Positions 1 to 13,131 of a stretch of 64,000 nucleotides of DNA are shown here, piece by piece. Each line of letters begins with the position of its first letter. Positions within the stretch are counted from its first letter, which is position 1. The position numbers and the translations under genes were made by a program. Source of the stretch: Stomorhina lunata. Taxonomy: Eukaryota; Arthropoda; Insecta; Diptera; Rhiniidae. The stretch is taken from contig OW121743.1 of NCBI GenBank assembly GCA_933228675.1, forward strand, positions 97,651,998-97,715,997. Reading direction: 5' to 3'. Under the pieces are notes generated by a model, which did not search any database, was not told the origin of the DNA, and saw nothing but the letters and a program-made list of their open reading frames with translations.

Positions 1-839
1 ACGTGATAAAAAAACTTCAAACTTAAGTAAAAAGTCTTAAGGGTATGATATAAAAAATACAAAAAATATGATACATTAATAAAATAACACACTTACAACT
101 TGTTTAGTACAAATTTTAAGAAAATAAACCAAAAATAAAACAAATTTTAAGGTGATAAAACGCCAAAAAAAATGAATGAAAAACCTTAAAGCTGCTAGTA
201 ATAATAAGTTTCAGGTAAGAATGTAGCAGAACATGAAAAACTTTTTTATTAAGTGTTAAAACACATTAAACCAAGCAACAAACAAAGAAAAATACCTTCA
301 AACAATTTTTCTTTTTATTTTTTTCGTTTTGGTTTTTCGGGCAAACAAATATTCAAACCATAAAGAAACTTATTATATGAGTTTTTAATGGAGATCATAT
401 TTTACTGGTTTCGAGATAACAAAAAAAAAAATAGCATTTACAAACGAAATGAAAATATTTGTAATAATGTCGAAAAAAGTTCGTAGAAAAACAATAGCAA
501 CAACAATTTCTTATTTTTCTTATAAATAAGTTTTGAATAACATTCTTATAAACTGTTGGATTTTTATCAAGTTTAAATTTGTTTGAAAAAAAAAACTTAA
601 ATAAAACAACAGGTTGCAACTTGTTGCATGCAACCAAGAGAAAGTAATAACACTAAACTACTTACCACTTCTACTAACTAATTTCTGATTAACTGAATTC
701 GCCTTAAATAAAAAAGAGGAAATCTAGTAAATCTAACGCATGCGCCTTTTGAAATAACGGTCGTATTCCAAAAACTTCACGAACAAAATAACGATAAATT
801 ATTTTCTTTGTTTAATTTTACTAAAATTTAATTTTTTTT
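1..839. other. AT-rich intergenic sequence, no gene seen
   Basis: No open frame of credible composition, no RNA gene and no transposon ends are visible. The longest minus-strand frame (395-637) is low-complexity Phe/Lys/Asn and reads as chance. Confidence 0.6.
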
Positions 840-2070
840 ATATTTAAGTTTTTCCTAAAATTTTTTTCGGCAAAAATTTTCAATATGATTTTCTTTTTTA
901 GAAAAAAATTCAATGTGAAATTTTTTCTATATAGAAAAAATTTCGTATTGAAAATTTGTCTATAGAAAATATTTCATATCAAAAATTATTCTATAGAAAA
1001 AATTTTATATTGAAATATTTTTTATAAAAAAAAATTCATAATGAAAATTTTTCTATAGAAAAAATTTTATATTGAAAATTTTGCTACAGAAAAAATTTCA
1101 AATTGAAAATTTTTCTATAGAAAAAATTTCATATTGAAAATTTTTCCATAGAAAAAATTTCATAATTTTCTAGTAAAAAATTTTTTCTGTAGAAAAATTT
1201 TCAATATTAAGTTTATCTTATTTTTCTACAGAAATTTGTTCTATAGAAAAATTCTCATTAAGAAATCTTTTCTATAGAAAAATTTTAATTAAGAAATTTT
1301 TTCTATAAAAAAAATTTCATTAAGAAATTTTTTCTATAGAAAAATCTTCATTGAGAAATTTTTTTTAAAGAAAAATTTTCTTTAAGAAATTTCTTCTATA
1401 GAAAATTTTTGATTAAGAAATTTTTTCTATAGAAAATTTTTGATTAAGAAATTTTTTCTATAGAAAAATTTTCATTAAGAAATTTTTTCTATAGAAAAAT
1501 TTTCATTAAGAAATTTTTTCTATAGAAAAATTTTCATTAAGAAATTTTTTCTATAGAAAAATTTTCATAAGAAATTTTTTCTATAGAAAAATTTTCATTA
1601 AGAAATTTTTTCTATAGAAAAATTTTCATTAAGAAATTTTTTCTATAGAAAAATTTTCATTTAGAAATTTTTTCTATAGAAAAATTTTCATTGAGAAATT
1701 TTTTCTATAGAAAAATTTTCATTAAGAAATTTTTTCTATAGAAAAATTTTCATTGAAAAATTTTTTCTATAGAAAAATTTTCATTAAAAAATTTTTTCTA
1801 TAGAAAAATTTTCATTAAAAAATTTTTTCTATAGCAAAATTTTCATTAAAAAATTTTTTCTATAGAAAAATTTTCATTAAAAAATTTTTTCTATAGAAAA
1901 ATTTTCATTAAAAAATTTTTTCTATAGAAAAATTTTCATTAAAAATTTTTTCTATAGAAAAATTTTCATTGAGAAATTTTTTCGATAGAAAAATTTTCAT
2001 TCAGAAATTTTTTCTATAGATTTTCATTAAGAAATTTTCTCTATTTTCATTAAGAAATTTTCTCTATATG
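840..2070. repeat. Tandem CTATAG palindromic repeat array upstream of gd
   Basis: The array is built from the palindrome TTTTTCTATAGAAAAA alternating with a TTTTCATTAAGAAA-type half. From about 1250 to 2070 the units are nearly uniform at 31 bp; from 840 to 1250 they are degenerate, with an ATATTGAAAA core. The same 31-bp unit appears reverse-complemented in gd intron 1. No spacers, no coding potential. Confidence 0.9.
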
Positions 2071-2793
2071 AAAATAAAACTGTCAATATAAGAATTTCTC
2101 GCAAAACTTGTACCTAGCAATATTCGCCAATGCTGTTGAGTTAATTAAGATCTATCACTGATTTCAATTATATAAATTTTAGACTGTTTCTAATTTTTGT
2201 ACTTTCCCTTTAATCCTTCTTTAGGAAACTTGAAATTACATTACGATCAAGCTCAACCAAAGGGTACTTAGCACCTTTCCCATAAACATTCATTAACCAA
2301 TTTACTCTTCGTTCCTTCATTCTCTTTACACCTTCTCTTATTCTTCTACTACCTGCAATTTAGGGAATTTCCCATAATACAAGTAATTCACAGCAAATTG
2401 TATTTCATTCATTCACAGGTTGGTCTTTATTTCTTTTTCATTTGCTTGTTTTTATGATCCTGTTTTGTTGTTGATCCATCATTTTAATACTTATCACTTA
2501 TTTTTAGCGGATTTTTATGATTCCTCTTTTATTATTCCAAATTCCTTTTTTTACCCAACTCTAATTTGTGCACTTTTGACATTCTTCGTGATAAATGTCA
2601 CAATAAAATCAGTTGTTTTTGAACGCTCTCGCAATTGAGTTGCCTGCGTTCTCAGAGTGCAAAAAAAATAAAAAGAAAGTTTAAAGAAAAACAAAATAAT
2701 AAATAAAAACGAAATAAATAAAAAAGAAAATCGATACAACTTAAAAACATAAACAAAATATTGCAATAAAAAAGTTTTAAAATACGAGATATA
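2071..2793. other. gd 5' flank, probable promoter and 5' UTR
   Basis: This stretch of lower repeat content lies between the array and the gd start codon. An initiator-like TTCTCAGAGTG sits near 2647-2658, about 140 bp before the ATG, but no convincing TATA box precedes it. The short open frames on either strand are Phe-rich and unconvincing. Confidence 0.35.
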
Positions 2794-5700
2794 ATGAATT
2801 TACACCTCACAACTGTCATGTTTTTTATATTCGAACATATAAATAAAATATTTACACAAGGTATACCCATCAGTCCTTGTCCGAAGATGTTCCAATATCG
2901 TTTCGATGGCTTAGAGTGGTTTGGTATTTTGTCGGTGCGTAATCCAGATTTTGGTCAGGCTCTACATTTGCGGGTTACACTTTCGATGAGGGGAAAGCCA
3001 ACAACGGTAAGTAGCAACTGGTCTTGTTTAGATATGAAGTATTTTGAAAGTTTTAATTTGAAATAGTGCGCCAATTACTAGAATTGTGATATTCACTTTA
3101 AGATCATCAGAAATGCTTATGAGAAGAATTCGATTTGGTATATCTTACTTATCTTGTAGGAAGGGCAAATATATGCAACTCAAAATTACACTACACCTTC
3201 TAAGTGGAAAGTATATAATGGATTTGTTCTGATGTTTCTAGCGTTCGTCTAAAACTTATCAATTGACTGAGAAGGATCTCCTTTATTCGCCCACCTGTTA
3301 TTGTTGTTCTTGGGCTAGTTTGGCATAGACATTAATCAAAATCATTTCAGTATTTTATGGTTCTTATACAAAAAATCTTTTAGAAATCACTTAAATTGTA
3401 ATAAGCCTCAAATTTAAATAGATCTAGAACTAAAATCAGTACAGATTTGTCTAAGTGAACATTAAAATTTGTACGAAATTTCTTGTTACATTTTCAATAT
3501 GAAATTTTTTTCTATAGAAAATTTTTCTATGTGAAATTTTTTCTACAGAAATTTTCCATATGAAAATTTTTTTATAGCAAAAAATTCATATTGAAAATTT
3601 ATTTTATAGAAATAATTTCATATCGAAAATTTAATTTGTAGAAAAAATTTGAAATTGAAAATTTTTGTAATTGAAAAAATTTTATATTGAATTTTTTTTT
3701 TTTGTAGAAATAATTTCATATTCAAAATTTTTCTATAGAAAAAATTTCATATTCAAAAATTTTCTATAGAAAAAATTTCGTAATCAAAATTTTTCTATAG
3801 AAAAATTTCATATTGTAAATTTTTGTATAAAAATTGTCCATATGAAAATTTTTTTATAGCAAAAATTTCATATTGAAAATTTATTTTATAGAAAAAAATT
3901 TCATATCGAAAATTTAATTTGTAGAAAAAATTTCAAATTGAAAATTTTTGTAATTGAAAAAATTTCATATTAAAATTATTTTTTTTGTAGAAATAATTTC
4001 ATATTCAAAATTTTTCTATAGAAAAAATTTCATATTCAAAAATTTTCTGTAGAAAAAATTTGAAAATATTTCTATAAAAAAAATTTAAATTGAAAATGTT
4101 TCTATAGAAAAAATTTCTTAATGAAAATTTTTCTATAGAAAAAATATGAAATTTTTTGAATTTGCCCATAGAAAAAAATTCATATTGAAAATTCGTCTAT
4201 AGACAAAATTTTATATCGAAAATTTTTTTTATAAAAAAATTTCTTATTGTAATTTTTCTATAGAAAAAATTTCATATTCAAAAATTTTTCTATAGAAAAA
4301 ATTTCATATTGTAAATTTTTCTATAGAAAAAATTTCATATTGTAAATTTTTTATAAAAAAAAAAATTTTAAATTGAAAATTTTTCTATAGAAAAAATTTC
4401 TTAATGAAAATTTTTCTATAGAAAAAATTTCTTAATGAAAATTTCTCTATAGAAAAAATTTCTTAATGAAAATTTTTCTATAGAAAAAATTTCTGAATGA
4501 AAATTTTTCTATAGAAAAAATTTCTTAAGGAAAATTTTTCTATAGAAAAAATTTCTTAAGGAAAATTTTCCTATAGAAAAAATTTCTTAATGAAAATTTT
4601 TCTATAGAAAAAATTTCTTAAGGAAAATTTTTCTATAGAAAAAATTTCTTAAGGAAAATTTTTCTATAGCAAAAATTTCCTAATGAAAATGTTTCTATAA
4701 AAAAAATTTCTTAATGAAAATTTTTCTATAGAAAACATTTTTTAATGAAAATTTTTCTACAGAAAAAATTTCTTAGTGAAAATTTTTCTATGGAAAAAAT
4801 TTCTTAACGATAATTTTTCTATAGAAAAAATTTTTTAATGAAAATTTTTCTATAGAAAAAATTTCTGAATGATAATTTTTCTATAGAAAAAATTTCTTAA
4901 TGAAAATTTTTCTATCGAAAAAACTTCTTAATTTAAATTTTTCTATAGAAAAAATTTCTCAATGAAAATTTTTCTATAGAAAAAATTTCTTAATAAAAAT
5001 TTTTCTATAGAAAAAATTTCTTAATGAAAATTTTTCTATAGAAAAAATTTCTAAATGAAAATTTTTCTATAGAAAACATTTCTTAATGAAAATTTTTCTA
5101 TAGAAAAAATTTCTTAATGAAAATTTTTCTATAGAAAAAAATTTTTAATGAAAATTTTTCTATAGAAAAAATTTCTTAGTGAAAATTTTTCTATGGAAAA
5201 AATTTCTTAATGAAAATTTTTCTATAGAAAAATTTCTTAATGAAAAATTTTCTATAGAAAAAATTTCTAAATGAAAATTTTTCTATAGAAAAAATTTCTT
5301 AATGAAAATTTTTCTATAGAAAAATTTCTTAATGAAAATTTTTCAATGGAAAAAATTTCTTAATGAAAATTTTTCTATAGAAAAATTTCTTAATGAAAAT
5401 TTTTCTATAGAAAAAATTCCTTAATAAAAATTTTTCTATAGAAAAAATTTATTCATGAAAATTTTTTTATAGAAAAAATTTCATCTTGAAAATTTTTCTA
5501 TAGAAAAAATTTGTTTATGAAAATTTTTCTATAGAAAAAATTTCTTAATGAAAATTTGTCTATAGAAAAAATTTCTTAATAAAAATTTTTCTATAGAAAT
5601 ATTTCTTAGTGAAAATTTTTCTATAGAAAAAATTTCTTAATGAAAATTTTGTTGAAAATTTTTTTATAGAAAAAATTTCATGTTGAAAATTAAATTTGTC

Positions 5701-8700
5701 ATAGAAAATTAGTATTAAAACTTTTTGTTTCTAATAAATATCATACATTTCTTAACATTTTATCTGTAGTGTTATAAAATTATTGTATAACAAAACAGAA
5801 TATTTTTATCAATTACAAAATGTTTAGAAATCATTAAAATCAATTTTTTGCACTTAACACTATTTAAATTAAATTTAAATATACTTACGAAAGCATTTTT
5901 ATTTAAAAAATTTCCTTTTCACAATTGAATTTAACCTTTTTAAACCCTTCTTTTTTTGCCGCAGAACTATTTGGGTGAAATAGAGTTGCTGACACGTGGA
6001 CAATTCTTGAGCGATATGCCCGTATTGTATAAAATTAAATTTCCGAAAAATCACTTCCCACCCAAATTGTTACAAATCACAACGAATAATCAAGTTGTTT
6101 GTCTAGGAGTAGCAGGTAAAGTATTAAAAAGTACGACACAAACAAAAAAAGAAGAAAATTCTAAAGAAAAAAACAGTAAAAAAAATCAATATTTGTCTTA
6201 ATATTGAAATATTTAGGATATTTAAGGAGAATTTTATATACATATAAAAAAATCAAACATTAAATAAATACAAGTTTATTTACGTATTTCTACTTTTTAT
6301 TTTTATTTTTTTTTGTTGATGTTGTTGCTGCTGCATTTTACTTGTTGACACTATGTGTACTTGCAACCTATCAAAAAAACACTGTATCTTTTGGTGTTGT
6401 GTTGATGTGATGATGACAATGATGCATCCATCAATAATAAAATAACATTGAATTGAAAACAACAACATTTGTTCATTCATTTATTCCACCAACACACTTT
6501 CATTCATCCATCAATATTCCATTCATGCAACATGTTGTTGCATTAAACATGTATGCGTTTTACTTCCAACCACTGCTGCTCTGAATGCGTGTGTGTGTTT
6601 GTGATTACAAACATTATCTACAAAAACAGATCATAGTATCTTTGTGACACAAATACAATTGGAACACACAAGAAAGTTTACATTTGTACCCGATGAAATG
6701 CCACCACCCATACAAACATCAGCCTCATCATCATCAGCTTCTACGTCATCCGCATTCTTATCACCGGCAACAGGCACTATGGGTCTGGGAGGAGGTCACT
6801 CAGGATCAATATCAGCTTTGCCCATAACAACAGGCTTGAAAGACTCACCCATGTTACCAACAAACATTGCATTCGGTACAAAACATTTGCCTTTATCCAA
6901 TATTGAAAAGTAAGTTCAAAATCTTTAATACAAATACTGACATACACACTAACATATACAGAATTTACATACTAAAATAACAAGTCCTTTTACAGGACAT
7001 ACGGCCAAAGCAATTTACTAGACAGACATTTCAAATCAATGTTAGCAAAAAACATTTGAAAAATTATTTCCTTCTTTTTTGTTTTTGCTTTCGTTTCAAT
7101 AGACATTTTTTCTCTTAACATTTTCCTTTTGATTCCATTTTTTCTTGTTAATTTTCTCTAGAAATCCCTTGCGTCTTTCAAAGGATATTTGTGGTACTAT
7201 CGATGACCGTATACGTTTTCAAGTTTTACATGCCTTAAAACAAACCAAAACTACTCTGGTTTCATCTTCCTTTGGACGGGCGTTTAAAAAGGCAAATGAT
7301 TCTTTACTTCTATCAACATTGTTGCCAAATAGTCAAGATAAATTTTCTGTAAGCGATAAGCCTTCAACGAATTCCAGAGATGAATCTGCAGAACATGATG
7401 ATGAAGATGATGACAGTTTGCCGCCTTTGGTTACCAGCGATACTGATTTGAATTCCGAATTCTTTTTGGATGATGCCTCTTCTGCTGATGGTTCCATGAC
7501 CATCAATGAGTTACCCTCGATAACACGCGGTGCCTGGCCCTGGTTGGCCGCTGTATATGTAAATAATTTAACTTCACTTGCCTATCAGTGTGGTGGCACG
7601 TTGGTTTCGTCACGTATTGTCATCAGTGCTGCTCATTGTTTTCAGCTCTTCAAGACCCGCTATACTGCGAATGAGGTTTTGGTATTTTTGGGTCGTCATA
7701 ACTTGAAAAATTGGAATGAGGAAGGTTCTTTGGCGGCTCCAGTTGATGATATTTTCATACATCCCGATTACAATCAACATTTGAATTCGTACGATGCTGA
7801 TATCGCTGTAGTCGTACTGAAGAATGAAGTTCGGTAAGTGGAAGCTGGAATTAAAGCAAAAGTTCGATATGTTTAAATATTTTTATAGAAATTTTTTTCG
7901 ATCTAAAAATTTTCATAGAAAATTTTTCGTTATAAACATTTTTAATAAAAAATATTTTGATTAAAAAATTTTTCAATTGAAAAATTTTCATAGAAAAATT
8001 TTTGATTTAAAAAATTTCATAGAAAAATTTTTGATTTAAAAATTTTCATAGAAAAAATTTCGATTTAAAAATTTTCATAGAAAAATTTTCTATTACAAAT
8101 TTTTATAGAAAATTTTTCTATTAAAAAATTTTCATAGAAAATTTTTCGATTAAAAAATTTTCATAGAAAATTTTTCGATATACAAAAATTTTCATAGAAA
8201 ATTTTTCGATATAAAAAATTTTCATAGAAAATTTTTCGATATAAAAAAATTTTCATAGAAAATTTTTCGATATAAAAAAATTTTCATAGAAAATTTTTCG
8301 ATATAAAAAATTTTCATAAAAAATTTTTCGATATAAAAATTTTTCGATATAAAAAAATGTTTATGGAAAATTTTTCGATTAAATAATTTTCATAGAAAAT
8401 TTTTTGACTAAAAATTTTTTTGACAATTTGTTAATAAACTTTTCTTGAAAAATTTTTCGATACAAAACATTTCATTGAAAATTTTTCGATATAAATTTTT
8501 TTTTTGCAAAATTTAAAAAAAAAAAAATTTAAAGCAAATTTCTATTAACATCGATATAAATTTTTGATAGAAAATTTTCCTTTTGACAAATTTTTCATAG
8601 AACATTTTTTTATATTAAAAATTTTCTTAGAAAATTTTTCGATTTAAAAATTTTCATAGAAAATTTTTCGATTTAAAAATGTTCATAAAAAATTTTCGAT

Positions 8701-11700
8701 TTAAAAATTTTCACAGAAAAATTTTCGATTACAAATTTTTATAGAAAATTTTTTGATTAAAAAATTTTCATAGAAAATTTTCCAATTAAAAAATTTTCAT
8801 AGAAAATTTTTCGATTAAAAAATTTTCATAGAAAATTTTTTGATTAAAAATTTTCATAGAAAATTTTTCGATTAAAAAATTTTCATAGAAAATTTTTCGA
8901 TTAAAAAATTTTCATAGAAAATTTTTCGATTAAAAAATTTTCATAGAAAATTTTTCGATATAAAAAAATTTTCATAGAAAATTTTTCGATATAAAAAAAT
9001 TTTCATAGAAAATTTTTCGATATAAAAATATTTTCATAGAAAATTTTTCGATATAAACAACTTTCATAGAAAATTTTTCGATATAAAAAAATGTTTATCG
9101 AAAATTTTTTGACTTAAAATTTTATTGACAATTTTTTGATAAACTTTTCTTGAAAAATTTTTCGATACAAAACATTTCATTGAAAATTTTTCGATATAAA
9201 TTTTTTCTGCAAAATTTTTTAAATAAAAATATTTAACGAAAATTTTTATTATTATATAGAAAATTGAACATCGATATAAATTTTTGATAGAAAATTTTCG
9301 CTTTGACAAATTTTTCATAGAACATTTTTTTTATATTAAACTTTAGATAGAAAATATTTTCATATAAAATCTTTTATATAAATTTGTTGCCATAAAAATT
9401 TTTTGTTATAAAATTTTTTTATATAAAATTTTCATATTTTTTTTTAATAAAATTGTAATAGAAAATTTTTTAATATAAAAATTTTTTGATGTAAAATTTT
9501 TGACATAAAATTTCGATATAAAATTTGTTATAGCATATTTTTCGATAATGAAAATATTTATAGAAAATTTGATGTAAAAATTTTGTTAGAAATTTTTTAG
9601 ATATAAAAATGCTGATAGAAAGTATTTCGATATAAAAATTCTGATAGAAAATTTTTCGATATAAAATTTTTTATATAAAAATTTATTTAATTTTATAGAA
9701 AATTTTTCAATATATATTTTTTTTATAGAAATTTTTCGATAAAAAATTTTTAAATATAAAAATTTTTCATACAATATTTTTCGGTATAAAAATTTTTCAT
9801 ACAATATTTTTCGGTATAAAAATTTTCATAGAATATTTTTCGACACAAATTTTTATCGAAAAAGTTTTGATGTAAAATTTTTTTGGAATATTTTTCAATG
9901 TTAAAATTTTTGTGGAAAATTTTTCTATGTAAAGATTTTTTCAAAAAATGTTTATAGAAAATTTTTTGATATAAAAATTTTTTTAATATAAAAATTTTCA
10001 AAGAAAATTTTTCGATATAAAAAATTTTCATAGCAAGTTTTTTATAATAAAAATTTTCACAGAAAATTTTTCGACATAAAAATTTTTATAGAAAATATTT
10101 TGATATAAAAATTTTCATAGAAAATTTTTTGATATAAAAATTTTCATAGAAAATTTTTCTTTTATAGAAAATTTTTCGATATAAAATTTTTAATAGATAA
10201 ATTTTATATTTAAAATTTTTAATAGAAAATATTTCTATTTAAAATTTTTAATAGCAAATTTTCTGTTAAAAATATTTTTTAAAAAATTTTCGATAGAAAT
10301 TTTTCGACAAGAAAATGTTTATAGAAATTTTTTCGATATCGACATTTTTGAAATTTTAAAGAATTTTTTTTTAAAAGTTGTCAAAAATATATAAAAATTC
10401 AATAGCAAATTTTTCAATATAAAAATTTTCATAGAAAATATTTTGATATAAAAATTTTCATAGAAAATTTTTCGATATAAAAATTTTCATAGAAAATTTT
10501 TCGATATAAAAATTTTCATAGAAAATTTTTCGATATAAAAATTTCCAGAGAAAATTTTTCGATATAAAAATTTTCATAGAAAATTTTTCGATATAAAAAT
10601 TTTCATAGAAAATTTTCCGATATAAAAAAATTTTCATAGAAAATTTTTCGATATAAAAATTTTCATAGAAAATTTTTCGATATAAAAATTTTCATAGAAA
10701 ATTTTTCGATATAAAAATTTTCATAGAAAATTTTTCGATATAAAAATTTTCATAGAAAATTTTTCGATATAAAAATTTCCAGAGAAAATTTTTCGATATA
10801 AAAATTTCCAGAGAAAATTTTTCGATATAAAAATTTCCAGAGAAAATTTTTCGATATAAAAATTTCCAGAGAAAATTTTTCGATATAAAAATTTTCATAG
10901 AAAATTTTTCGATATAAAAATTTTCATAGAAAATTTTTCGATATAAAAATTTTCATAGAAAATTTTTCGATATAAAAATTTTCATAGAAAATTTTTCGAT
11001 ATAAAAATTTTCATAGAAAATTTTTCGATATAAATATTTTCATAGAAAATTTTTTGATATAAATATTTTCATAGAAAATTTTTTGATATAAAAATATTCA
11101 TAGAAAATTTTCCGATACAAAAATTTTCATAAAAAATTTTTCGATATATAAATTTTCAAAGAAAATTTTTCGATATAAAAATTTTCATAGAAAATTTTTC
11201 GATATTAAAATTTTCATAGAAAATTTTCGATATAAAAATTTTCATAGGAAATTTTTCGATACAAAAATTTTCATAGAAAATTTTTCGATATAAAAATGTT
11301 CATAGAAAATTTTTCGATACAAAAATTTTCATAGAAAATTTTTCGATATAAAAATTTTCATAGAAAATTTTTCGATATAAAAATTTTAATAAAAATTTTC
11401 ATAGAAAATTTTCGATATAAAAATTTTCATAGAAAATTTTTCGATATAAAAATTTTCATAGAAAATTTTTCGATATAAAAATTTTCATAGAAAATTTTTC
11501 GATATAAAAATTTTCATAGAAAATTTTTCGATATAAAAATTTTCATAGAAAATTTTTCGATATAAAAATTTTCATAGAAAATTTTTCGATATAAAAATTT
11601 TCATAGAAAATTTTTCGATATAAAAATTTTCATAGAAAATTTTTCGATATAAAAATTTTCATAGAAAATTTTTCGATATAAAAATTTTCATAGAAAATTT

Positions 11701-13131
11701 TTCGATATAAAAATTTTCATAGAAAATTTTTCGTTATAAAAATTTTCATAGAAAATTTTTCGATATAAATATTTTCATAGAAAATTTTTTGATATAAATA
11801 TTTTCATAGAAAATTTTTTGATATAAAAATATTCATAGAAAATTTTCCGATACAAAAATTTTCATAAAAAATTTTTCGATATATAAATTTTCAAAGAAAA
11901 TTTTTCGATATAAAAATTTTCATAGAAAATTTTTCGATATTAAAATTTTTCATCGAAAATTTTTCGATATAATAATTTTTGTAGAAAATTCTTCAATATA
12001 AAAATTTTCATAGCAAATTTTTCGATATAAAAATGTTTACAGAAAATTTTTTTGATATAAAAATTTTTCAATATAAAATCTTTTATAGAAAACTTTTCGA
12101 TATAAAATTTTTTATAGAAAATTTTTCGATATAAAAGTTTTAATAGAAAATTGTTCGATATCAAATTTCTTATAGGAAGTTTTTCGATATATAATTTTTT
12201 AAAGAAACTTCCTATTTAAAATTTAAATAAAGAAATTTCGGTAGGAAATGTTTTGATAAAATAATGTTTATAGAAAATTTTTCGATATAAAAAAATTTTA
12301 TAGAAAATTTTTCGATACTAATATTTTTAAAGAAAATTTTTCGATATACAAATTTTTTTTTAGAAAATTGTTCGATATAAAAGTTGTCATCGAAAATTTG
12401 TTTAATATCTAAATTGTTGATCGACAATTTTCTTTAAAATATTTTTTATATAAAGTATTTCTATATAAATATTTTTCATACAAAATTTTTTGAAATAATA
12501 TTTTTTCATTAAAATTTTTTAAATTCAATATCAATTTCTCCTACACTTTATTTCATTCATCTCTAAATTGTTTATTTGCAGCTTTAACACATTCATACGT
12601 CCCGCTTGCATGTGGTCCGGATCCACAAACAAGCAATACATCGAAGGGGAACATGGCATTGTTGTCGGTTGGGGTCTGGGAGGTTTTAACACCACCAAAG
12701 CCACATCAACCACAACTACAGTGCCGAAAATTGTCAGCACACCCATTGTATCCGATAATACGTGTTTTCAAGCGAATCCCAAATATCTTAGCCTCTCCTC
12801 GAATCGTACCTTTTGTGCGGGTATTATGCTACAACAGACATCAGACACGTCATCAAAAGGTGGTATTGATGAAAAACCAGTAAGTTTTCATCATCAATTG
12901 CATCAGGGACCCTGTACGGGAGATTCAGGTGCAGGTCTTATGATATTCAAAAATAATCGTTGGATGTTAAGGGGGACAGTATCGGGTTCCCTTCCCATGC
13001 AAACGCCGTTAGAAGGTTCCACAACAACCGCTACAAATTCAAGATCAACGCAAAGTTGCAGCATAAATCAGTATGTGATTTATACAGATGTGGCGAAATT
13101 TCTGGATTGGATATTTGCTTTTATTATTTAG
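2794..13131 (+). CDS. gd: gastrulation defective (Gd) serine protease, five coding exons
   Basis: The coding exons are 2794-3006, 5965-6115, 6630-6909, 7162-7833 and 12582-13131. All junctions are GT-AG, phases match, and the 1866 nt give 621 aa plus stop. Residues 1-22 form a signal peptide. Residues ~27-125 match the Gd N-terminal domain (ISPCPKMFQYRFDG, NYLGEIELLTRG, FPPKLL...C). A Ser-rich and acidic linker (EHDDEDDD) follows, then a chymotrypsin-fold domain from ~334 (ITRGAWPWLAAVYV) with His in SAAHC (~372), Asp in DADIAV (~427) and Ser in TGDSGAG (~554). In Drosophila Gd is the maternal protease that acts in the perivitelline space upstream of Snake and Easter to make active Spatzle, the Toll ligand. 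The protein is longer than the fly protein (about 530 aa) mainly in the linker. Introns 1 and 4 (2958 and 4748 bp) are mostly tandem repeats. The start agrees with my recollection of the Drosophila N-terminus. Confidence 0.95.
3480..5710. repeat. Tandem CTATAG repeat array in gd intron 1
   Basis: From about 4370 to 5640 the array has 31-bp units containing TTTTTCTATAGAAAAAA and TTTCTTAATGAAAA, the exact reverse complement of the unit in the 1250-2070 array. The left part (3480-4370) uses ATATTGAAAA and ATATTCAAAA variants and contains a duplicated block (about 3550-3750 against 3830-4020). Confidence 0.9.
7860..12530. repeat. Tandem 29-bp repeat array in gd intron 4
   Basis: The unit is about 29 bp and combines TTTTCATAGAAAA with TTTTTCGATATAAAAA. 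It is nearly uniform from about 10,430 to 11,940, with some units carrying CCAGAGAAAA in place of TCATAGAAAA. Minus-strand open frames of 70-90 codons occur because the period and lack of stops in one frame give Ile/Phe/Lys/Tyr-rich repeats; these are not genes. Confidence 0.92.
11031..11943. repeat. Higher-order duplication inside the 29-bp array
   Basis: A block of variant units (two TTTTTTGATATAAATA units, a CCGATACAAAAA unit, then a CGATATATAAATTTTCAAAG unit) occurs at about 11,031-11,212 and again at about 11,766-11,943. The offset is 735 bp, roughly 25 units, which indicates a local duplication by unequal exchange or replication slippage. Confidence 0.75.

Noticed and set aside
9064..12427. 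Several 70-90-codon minus-strand open frames
   Set aside because: They are translations of the tandem repeat (Ile/Phe/Lys/Tyr-rich), lie in a gd intron and have no gene signals.
840..12530. Regular ~29-31-bp repeats resembling a CRISPR array
   Set aside because: Units are contiguous with no unique spacers, the genome is eukaryotic, and there are no cas genes.
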